Assembly (NCBI GenBank): GCA_902495985.1
Contig: CABUZF010000077.1
Span: forward strand, 1 to 6,099
Reading direction: 5' to 3'
Length of the DNA: 6,099 nt
Source of the DNA: an uncultured Collinsella sp.
GTDB taxonomy: Bacteria > Actinomycetota > Coriobacteriia > Coriobacteriales > Coriobacteriaceae
The notes beneath the pieces are model-generated. The model was not told where the DNA came from, ran no database searches, and worked only from the letters and a program-made list of their open reading frames with translations. The translations under genes and the position numbers were made by a program. Of this stretch, positions 1 through 4,106 are shown one piece after another (positions within the stretch are counted from its first letter, which is position 1; the number at the start of each line of letters is the position of its first letter).

Positions 1-12
1 AAAGTGAGGGGG

Positions 13-459
13 TTATTGGACGGCTACGAACTTCTTTGGTCTTCCGGCGTGACGTTCTTGAGCGGCGTAACGCTCGATGCTGTCTATCGTTATCATCCGA
101 CGGCCATCGACGAGTTCAACATCGAGCTTTCCGGCTTTGACCAGCGCGGTAATCCGCGGAGCGGAGACTTTGAGGTCCAGCGCCGCGTCTTTAAATGTTC
201 GGCACGCCGCTTCCCGAGCGTCCTCGTGGTCGATTTCGACTGAAAGGGCCACGACCTCGGCCGAGCGTTCGTACCCTGCCGGAGTCAAACCGTTGTTGAG
301 GTCGTCGGCCAAAAACGCCATCAGCGCCTCGGTGGCATGGGCAATCGCTTCTTCGCGCGTATCGCCATCGGCAAAGGCGCCGGGAATCTGCGGGAAGCTG
401 GCGCAGTAACCGTCGTCTTCTTTTATGAGAACGCAGTCATAGGTAAATCGCTGCCTCAT
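13..459 (-). CDS. hicB: HicB-family antitoxin with C-terminal MerR/excisionase-like DNA-binding domain
   Basis: This is the antitoxin of a type II HicAB module: it neutralises the HicA mRNA interferase in the cytoplasm and normally represses the operon. The 148-residue product begins with the HicB partial RNase H-like fold, at about residues 5-50: YDCVLIKEDDGYCASFPQIP, followed by the AF.DGDTREEAI..A motif. Residues about 90-135 look like a winged-helix domain of the excisionase/MerR type: a helix, then VSAPRITALVKAGKL, a GRRM wing, then IDSIERYAA. The start at 459 is chosen because GGAGG lies 4 bases upstream (464-468) and the HicB fold begins right there. An in-frame ATG at 504 lies inside hicA and would add 15 residues with no family match. 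The gene begins 11 bp after the hicA stop, so the two are co-transcribed. The family is clear; the DNA-binding tail is assigned by eye. Confidence 0.9.
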   Translation of the reverse strand: MRQRFTYDCVLIKEDDGYCASFPQIPGAFADGDTREEAIAHATEALMAFLADDLNNGLTPAGYERSAEVVALSVEIDHEDAREAACRTFKDAALDLKVSAPRITALVKAGKLDVELVDGRRMITIDSIERYAAQERHAGRPKKFVAVQ

Positions 460-470
460 TTTGCCTCCAA

Positions 471-656
471 CTACCATCCAGCTTGGCGACGAATACTTGC
501 CCACGTGCCCTTCTTTGGTCGATCACCACCAGATCCGTTCACGGTGACAACACGGTCGCCAGAAACATACTTAGCATGACTACCGACTTGCGCGACCTTC
601 ACGAATCCATCGTGCTTGAGTAGGGCAATGATTTCCCGAAAGGTAGGAGGTTGCAT
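471..656 (-). CDS. hicA: HicA-family mRNA interferase toxin
   Basis: A toxin of 61 residues, the usual HicA length, with the dsRNA-binding-like fold of the family. HicA cleaves mRNA when it is not bound by HicB. Visible features are the N-terminal helix (FREIIALLKHDGF), the catalytic-histidine strand VGSHAKYV with His27, and the C-terminal KKGTWASIRRQAG block, which matches the family's K-KGT-L-x-x-I-x-x-Q-A-G ending. The common second His of many HicA proteins (V-P-x-H) is not present; the equivalent stretch reads NGSGGDRP. The start is supported by an AGAGGT ribosome binding site at 663-668, 6 bases upstream. The toxin gene comes first, as in most hicAB operons, and lies 68 bp after prmC behind its own promoter. 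Nothing in the sequence suggests inactivation. Confidence 0.93.
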   Translation of the reverse strand: MQPPTFREIIALLKHDGFVKVAQVGSHAKYVSGDRVVTVNGSGGDRPKKGTWASIRRQAGW

Positions 657-680
657 GGGCCGACCTCTTTCAGCCGTCCT

Positions 681-710
681 AATTATAAACTACTTTATAA
701 TTTTTGCTAA
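681..710 (-). promoter_or_regulatory. hicAB promoter with overlapping palindromic operator
   Basis: On the minus strand a perfect -10 hexamer TATAAT (682-687) is preceded by TTAGCA (705-710), which matches 4 of 6 bases of the -35 consensus, with a 17-bp spacer. A perfect inverted repeat, arms AATTATAAA (681-689) and TTTATAATT (694-702) around a 4-bp spacer, covers the -10 box. This is what an autorepressed toxin-antitoxin promoter should look like, with HicB as the expected binder. The predicted transcription start is about 675, giving a leader of roughly 20 bases to the hicA ATG. The second palindrome arm puts another TATAAT on the plus strand (696-701). No plus-strand gene follows it. The sites are seen directly; the function is inferred. 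Confidence 0.7.
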
Positions 711-724
711 CCAGTTAATAAATA

Positions 725-1999
725 TTACTGGCGCTGTTTGGGCTCGGCGACGATGGCTCGGACGATGCGGGGGCGATCGGTGAGGTCGTGGACGATACGC
801 ACGTCCGAAAGGCCTGCCTGGCGACAGAGCTCGGCCGCAGCGTCGAGCGCGCCCTCGTAGAGCTCGCAGGCAAAGAGGCCGCCGGCGCGCAGCATGTAGG
901 GCGCCGCGTTGAGCAGACGGCGGAAGATATCGAGGCCGTCGGCACCGCCCTCGAGCGCCAGATCGGGCTCAAAGTCCTTGACCTCGTGCGGCAGCGAGCG
1001 CATGACATCGGTGGGGATGTAGGGCGGGTTGGAGACAAGTACGTCAAAGGTGCCCCACTCTTCGCGGGGAATGGAACTCACCAGGTTCGTGAGGCTGAAG
1101 GCGGCCTCGTCGGACGTGAGGCCAAGCGCATCGCGGTTTTTGGTAGCAAGGTCGATGGCACGCGGCTCGATATCGGTAGCAGTGCAGGTGACGTGGCCGC
1201 GACGCTCCCAGGCAAGCGAGAGCGAGATGCAGCCCGTGCCGCAGCCGACCTCGAGAACGCGGGCGACGCGGGGCTCAGTTGGAGCAGGTACGTTGGCCTC
1301 GGCGGCATCTTGCGCGGGAGTCGCCTGTTGGTCGTTGTCCTCAATGGCGATGCCGTATTCGTCGAGCTCGGGCTCGGGGGTTTCCATGGCCCCTGCTTCC
1401 GCGGCTTCGGCTTCTGCCGCCTGCGCGGCGGCTTCCTCGGCCTCGCGGTCGGCCAGTTCCTCGGCATAGGCACGGCTGCCCAGTACGTCGCCGCCTAGCG
1501 CCGCCTCATCGGCAGCCGTCAGGTTAGCGGCACGACGCTCGGCGGTCGCGCGTTCGTCTGCCAGCGCGGCCTCGGCTTTGCGAGCCTGCTCGACCTCATC
1601 GTTCCAAGGCAGCTCCACGCGCTGGCGGGCAGTGGCCTCGGGGCTCAGTACCTCGGCATCCAGATAGTTCAGGACTTCCTCGACGAGCATCTCGGTCTCG
1701 GGGCGCGGGATGAGCACGCCGGGGGCGCACGCGACGTCGATCATGCGAAACTGCGTGCTACCGGTGATGTACTGCAGCGGCTCGCCCTTCGCGCGTCGGA
1801 CGACCGCCGCGTGCATGGTCTCGAGCTGCGCTGCGTCGAGCGTCTCGTCCATGCGCATATACAAGTCGATACGCGCCAGGCCCGTTGCCGCGCACAGCAG
1901 CCACTCGGCAGAAAGACGGGGATGCTCCTCACCACGCTCGGCCAGGTACTCCTTGGTCCACTCGAGACAACGCTTGATGGTCCAGATCTCGTTTGCCAT
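725..1999 (-). CDS. prmC: Peptide chain release factor N5-glutamine methyltransferase with large inter-domain insert
   Basis: PrmC methylates the Gln of the GGQ motif of RF1 and RF2 with S-adenosylmethionine, which raises termination efficiency. The 424-residue product has the N-terminal helical release-factor-binding domain (about 1-100), ending in GEPLQYITG and VLIPRPETEML. The Rossmann methyltransferase domain (about 245-420) has the SAM-binding LEVGCGTGCISLSLA (249-263), an acidic ATDIEPRAI and the catalytic NPPY (324-327). Family members are usually about 280 residues. The excess is an Ala/Glu/Asp-rich stretch at about residues 116-244, where other PrmCs have a short linker. The start at 1999 is chosen because GGAGG lies 5 bases upstream (2005-2009) and MANEIWTIKR begins the domain; an upstream in-frame ATG at 2074 would add 25 basic residues that precede this binding site. 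The substrate gene prfA lies upstream on the same strand but is not contiguous with it. Confidence 0.95.
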   Translation of the reverse strand: MANEIWTIKRCLEWTKEYLAERGEEHPRLSAEWLLCAATGLARIDLYMRMDETLDAAQLETMHAAVVRRAKGEPLQYITGSTQFRMIDVACAPGVLIPRPETEMLVEEVLNYLDAEVLSPEATARQRVELPWNDEVEQARKAEAALADERATAERRAANLTAADEAALGGDVLGSRAYAEELADREAEEAAAQAAEAEAAEAGAMETPEPELDEYGIAIEDNDQQATPAQDAAEANVPAPTEPRVARVLEVGCGTGCISLSLAWERRGHVTCTATDIEPRAIDLATKNRDALGLTSDEAAFSLTNLVSSIPREEWGTFDVLVSNPPYIPTDVMRSLPHEVKDFEPDLALEGGADGLDIFRRLLNAAPYMLRAGGLFACELYEGALDAAAELCRQAGLSDVRIVHDLTDRPRIVRAIVAEPKQRQ

Positions 2000-2047
2000 G
2001 GGGTCCTCCCCTCTTAAGCGCCGGGCGGCGCGCGAATGTCGGAGCAG

Positions 2048-2074
2048 ATTGTACGCGAGGGTGGCACGCGGCAA
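2048..2074 (-). promoter_or_regulatory. Candidate prmC promoter
   Basis: On the minus strand TACAAT (2048-2053) is a good -10 hexamer, about 50 bp ahead of the prmC start. The best upstream match is TTGCCG (2069-2074), but its 15-bp spacer is short, so the -35 is doubtful. Some promoter is expected here, because the upstream prfA gene ends in a strong terminator and 748 bp separate the two genes. Confidence 0.3.
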
Positions 2075-2099
2075 GGGACGATTGGAAGCGATTATCGAG

Positions 2100-2380
2100 A
2101 ATCAGCCCAGAATTTTGCTTGGAGCCTGCCTAGAGTGTTCATTCGTCGACGTCTAAATCTGCATCCGTCAAGCTTTTGGCAAGGTTGCCCCAAAACTGAC
2201 CAATATCAAACCAAGAACTTGCCACATCGCTTGACGAGCGACGCGTCAAAAATCGCCCCGCGACTTCTTGAACGATTTTTCGAGCATTATTTTTAAAAAT
2301 GATAAGTAAATTTAAGCAGGTAAACAACTTAATTGCTATTAAAGAAGATTGAATAAACTCACAAAGCAATGTGCCCAACC
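2100..2380. other. AT-rich intergenic stretch between prmC promoter and the repeat element; no convincing gene
   Basis: From about 2281 to 2370 base composition shifts sharply to AT, unlike the GC-rich genes on both sides, and includes a 12-bp palindrome ATTTTTAAAAAT (2289-2300). A minus-strand open frame of 82 codons (2139-2387) crosses the stretch. Its last 48 codons read plausibly as protein (WFDIGQFWGNLAKSLTDADL near the end). However, its only ATG lies inside the inverted-repeat arm and has no ribosome binding site, and the upstream half is merely AT-rich. It could be the C-terminal relic of a lost gene. I recognise no family. Short inverted repeats (TTGACG/CGTCAA at 2231-2249; AAAAATCG/CGATTTTT at 2248-2280) are present but unremarkable. 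Confidence 0.3.
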
Positions 2381-2571
2381 TAGTCATTGGGGACGTTCTT
2401 AAACGACTAGCTGTCAGAGACAGTCTTCACAGCCAGCCACAAAGGACCGTCCCCATCTGCCGGCCTTTAGGGACAGTCCCCAACTGCCGGCACAAAAGGA
2501 GCGTCCCCAACTGCCAAGTACCGCAAGAATGTCCCTGTTGACTAGTCATTTAAGAACGTCCCCAATGACTA
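2381..2571. repeat. 191-bp inverted-repeat element (MITE- or BIME-like), copy 1
   Basis: Two 30-bp arms, 2381-2410 and 2542-2571, are reverse complements with one mismatch (29 of 30). Each holds the core GGGGACGTTCTTAAA, followed by an inner GACTAG end; the outer ends are TAGTCATT. The 131-bp interior codes for nothing and carries three 27-bp tandem units (2441-2521) plus a small hairpin, CTGTC/GACAG at 2411-2423. The same arm sequence returns as a spacer-less palindrome at 4024-4079, so this is a repeat family and not a lone hairpin. CCCAA occurs just outside both ends (2374-2378 and 2572-2576), but the left copy is 2 bp away from the arm, so a target duplication is not established. No transposase is present. 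Confidence 0.8.
2441..2521. repeat. Three 27-bp imperfect tandem repeats inside copy 1
   Basis: Units at 2441-2467, 2468-2494 and 2495-2521 keep an exact 27-bp period, anchored on GTCCCCA(T/A)CTGCC at 2449, 2476 and 2503. Each unit also has a GGNNNNGTCC core that is partly self-complementary; it is clearest in the second unit, GGGACAGTCCC at 2470-2480. A degraded fourth unit may follow (GTCCCTGTTG at 2531). Confidence 0.8.
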
Positions 2572-2611
2572 CCCAAGAGAACGCCGCAGGTAGAGAGCGG
2601 ACAGCGAGCGA

Positions 2612-2703
2612 CGTCCAGGGCGAATAAGTTGGCATGAAAAAGGCAAGGCATAGACCTTCTGGTCATGCCTTGCCTTTTGAATGACAAATTGTCGCCCTGG
2701 GCG
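2612..2703 (-). terminator. Rho-independent terminator of prfA inside a larger imperfect palindrome
   Basis: Read on the minus strand, the 14-base arm AAAAGGCAAGGCAT and its complement form a hairpin (core 2638-2678). The stem continues with GACC/GGTC after one bulged base, has a short loop, and is followed by a run of five T residues. It lies about 70 bp after the prfA stop, in the right place to end that transcript. The complementarity resumes further out: CCAGGGCGA (2615-2623) pairs with TCGCCCTGG (2692-2700), and 14 of 19 aligned positions in between also match. The whole palindrome spans about 92 bp. On the plus strand the stem is followed by only four T residues, so a bidirectional role is weaker. 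Confidence 0.88.
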
Positions 2704-2721
2704 GCGCGCAGCGTCGGCTGG

Positions 2722-2745
2722 TCCGCCGTTCGGTAGAACGGCGGA
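2722..2745 (-). other. Perfect 10-bp hairpin immediately after the prfA stop codon
   Basis: Arms TCCGCCGTTC (2722-2731) and GAACGGCGGA (2736-2745) are exact complements around a 4-base loop. The hairpin begins 2 bp beyond the prfA stop codon. There is no T-run, so by itself it is not a classical terminator. It may protect the 3' end of the mRNA or act in tandem with the terminator downstream. Confidence 0.6.
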
Positions 2746-2747
2746 AC

Positions 2748-3815
2748 CTACACAGCCTGCGCCAGCTTCTCGGCTCGCTCGGCGGCGGCAAGCGCCTCGA
2801 TGACGGTGCCGAGTTGATCGCCCAGAAGGACGCCGTTGTAGGTGGAGTTGAAGCCGATACGGTGATCGGTCACGCGATCCTGGGGCTGGTTGTAGGTACG
2901 GATCTTCTCGGAACGGTTGCCGTGACCGATCTGGCTCTGGCGCTCGGCGCCGAGCTCGGCCTGCTGCTTCTCGAGTTCCATCTCGTACAGACGGGCACGC
3001 AGCATCTGCATGCAGACCTCGCGGTTCTGGATCTGGGAACGCTGCTCCTGCGACTGCACCACGGTGTTGGTGGGCAGGTGGGTGATGCGCACGGCGGAGT
3101 AGGTGGTGTTAACGCACTGACCGCCAGGGCCCGAAGCGCAGTAAGTATCGATGCGCAGGTCGGACTGGTTGATCTGAACGTCGATCTCCTCGGCCTCGGG
3201 AAGCACGGCGACGGTTGCCGTGGAGGTCTGGATGCGACCCTGGGACTCGGTCTTGGGGACGCGCTGGACGCGATGCACGCCGGACTCGTACTTCATGACG
3301 GAGTAGACGCGGTCGCCCTCGACCTTGAACTCGATGGACTTAAAGCCGCCGGCCTCGCTGGGGCTGGAATCGAGCACGGTGGTCTTCCAGCCGCGCGACT
3401 CGCAGAAGCGCTGGTACATCTTGTACAGGTCGCCGGCGAAGATGGCCGCCTCGTCGCCACCGGCGGCAGAGCGAATCTCGACGATGGTGTTCTTGTCGTC
3501 GTTGGGGTCGCTCGGGATGAGCATGTACTTGATGTCTTCCTCGAGCTGGGGGAGCTTGGCCTCGTTTTCGGAGATATCCATCTGGAGCATCTCCTTCTCA
3601 TCGGCATCGGTGGTATCGTGGAGCATTTCCTTGGCGGCCTCGATGTCATCGAGCGCGCCGATGTACTCACGCGAGGCGGCGATGAGGTCGGACTGGTGTG
3701 CGTACTCCTTGTTGAGACGCGTGAACTCCTTAATATCGGAGGCGACGGCCGGGTCGGAGAGCTTCTTCTCGAGCTCCTCGTAGGCCTTGATGATCTTTTC
3801 GAGCTTGTCGCGCAT
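2748..3815 (-). CDS. prfA: Peptide chain release factor 1 (RF1)
   Basis: RF1 reads UAA and UAG stop codons on the ribosome and triggers peptide release. The 355-residue product has the usual family length. An N-terminal coiled-coil domain (about 1-100) is followed by SAAGGDEAAIFAGDL (116-130). The codon-reading PxT tripeptide is PKT at 187-189, inside RVPKTESQGR, which marks RF1 as opposed to RF2 (SPF). The catalytic GGQ is at 231-233, in SGPGGQCVNTTYSAVR, and Gln233 is the target of PrmC. The C-terminal part has the conserved RSEKIRTYNQPQDRVTDHRI (301-320). AAGGAG at 3823-3828, 7 bases upstream, supports the start. The gene itself ends in TAG, an RF1-read stop. It is followed by its own hairpins and terminator, so it seems to be transcribed apart from prmC. 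Confidence 0.98.
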   Translation of the reverse strand: MRDKLEKIIKAYEELEKKLSDPAVASDIKEFTRLNKEYAHQSDLIAASREYIGALDDIEAAKEMLHDTTDADEKEMLQMDISENEAKLPQLEEDIKYMLIPSDPNDDKNTIVEIRSAAGGDEAAIFAGDLYKMYQRFCESRGWKTTVLDSSPSEAGGFKSIEFKVEGDRVYSVMKYESGVHRVQRVPKTESQGRIQTSTATVAVLPEAEEIDVQINQSDLRIDTYCASGPGGQCVNTTYSAVRITHLPTNTVVQSQEQRSQIQNREVCMQMLRARLYEMELEKQQAELGAERQSQIGHGNRSEKIRTYNQPQDRVTDHRIGFNSTYNGVLLGDQLGTVIEALAAAERAEKLAQAV

Positions 3816-3896
3816 GGCGGGACTCCTTTATATGCGTGAAGGTGAAAATCGGCAGAGTTGATGGGGCGCGCGGCGCCACTGCGGGGGTAAGCCCGG

Positions 3897-3923
3897 CTAG
3901 AACATGTCGATCTTCAGATACAT
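3897..3923 (-). CDS. Possible 8-codon leader ORF upstream of prfA
   Basis: A tiny frame reading MYLKIDMF and ending in TAG lies about 80 bp ahead of prfA. AAGGG sits 6 bases before its ATG, and an alternative in-frame ATG two codons earlier lies directly against that site. It is too short for any statistical support. It is listed only because of its position ahead of the RF1 gene, its plausible ribosome binding site and its UAG stop. Confidence 0.2.
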   Translation of the reverse strand: MYLKIDMF

Positions 3924-3937
3924 GCGCATCCCTTCGC

Positions 3938-4015
3938 GTATGGGGTACATAGTTGCGGTCTAACCCATACATGATAGCGTGCGCAGGCAAACCTGCATAT
4001 AACCCGCACGGAATG
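3938..4015 (-). promoter_or_regulatory. Inverted repeats in the prfA upstream region (possible structured leader)
   Basis: On the minus strand, going toward prfA, there is first a hairpin GCAGG-TTTG-CCTGC whose base can extend by pairing CGTGC with GCACG, leaving a one-sided bulge. Next comes GTATGGG (3964-3970), pairing with CCCATAC (3938-3944) across 19 bases. Weak -10-like hexamers occur here (TATCAT on the minus strand at 3971-3976), but no convincing -35, so the prfA promoter is not located. The region could be an mRNA leader or only the promoter area with chance symmetry. Confidence 0.3.
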
Positions 4016-4023
4016 AGTGAACG

Positions 4024-4079
4024 TAGCCGTTGGGGACGTTCCTTAACGACTAGTCGTTTAAGAACGTCCCCCACGGCTA
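4024..4079. repeat. 56-bp spacer-less palindrome, copy 2 of the inverted-repeat family
   Basis: Arms of 28 bp (4024-4051 and 4052-4079) meet at ACTAGT and match at 25 of 28 positions. The core GGGGACGTTC and the inner GACTAG end are shared with the arms at 2381-2410 and 2542-2571. The outer ends read TAGCCGT in place of TAGTCAT, and both arms carry the change. The palindrome lies 27 bp past the M20 peptidase stop, between that gene and prfA. Transcribed, it would form a long hairpin, but no T-run follows, so it is not a typical terminator. Confidence 0.85.
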
Positions 4080-4080
4080 G

Positions 4081-4099
4081 CAAAGGGACTGTCGCTTTG
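4081..4099. repeat. 19-bp quasi-palindrome after the peptidase gene
   Basis: CAAAGGGAC and GTCGCTTTG surround a central T, with one mismatched pair. It starts 7 bp beyond the peptidase stop and abuts the palindrome at 4024-4079. The GGGAC-N-GTC core resembles the second 27-bp unit at 2468-2494. Confidence 0.5.
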
Positions 4100-4106
4100 T
4101 CACATT

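Noticed and set aside
788..1498. Plus-strand open frame of 236 codons opposite prmC
   Set aside because: Antisense shadow; the apparent Gly/Leu-rich repeats reflect the Ala/Glu codons of the PrmC insert.
2036..2296. Plus-strand frame of 86 codons in the prmC upstream region
   Set aside because: No ribosome binding site, no recognisable domain; it crosses the prmC promoter and the AT-rich boundary.
2441..2521. Three repeated units considered as a CRISPR array
   Set aside because: The units are contiguous 27-bp tandem copies with no unique spacers between constant repeats.
2814..3839. Long plus-strand open frame of 341 codons opposite prfA
   Set aside because: It is the antisense shadow of prfA; the Leu/Gly/Val-rich product has no family pattern, and prfA is unmistakable on the other strand.
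3865..3877. GGCGC/GCGCC mini-hairpin before prfA
   Set aside because: Only 5 pairs in very GC-rich sequence; expected by chance.
4024..4079. Copy 2 palindrome considered as a simple terminator of the peptidase gene
   Set aside because: No T-run follows on either strand, and the same sequence recurs as arms of the 2381-2571 element, so a repeat family is the better reading, though it may still affect transcript ends.
3730..4083. Minus-strand frame of 117 codons overlapping the prfA 5' end and copy 2 of the palindrome
   Set aside because: It starts inside the palindrome, runs through intergenic sequence and then overlaps prfA out of frame; no family match.
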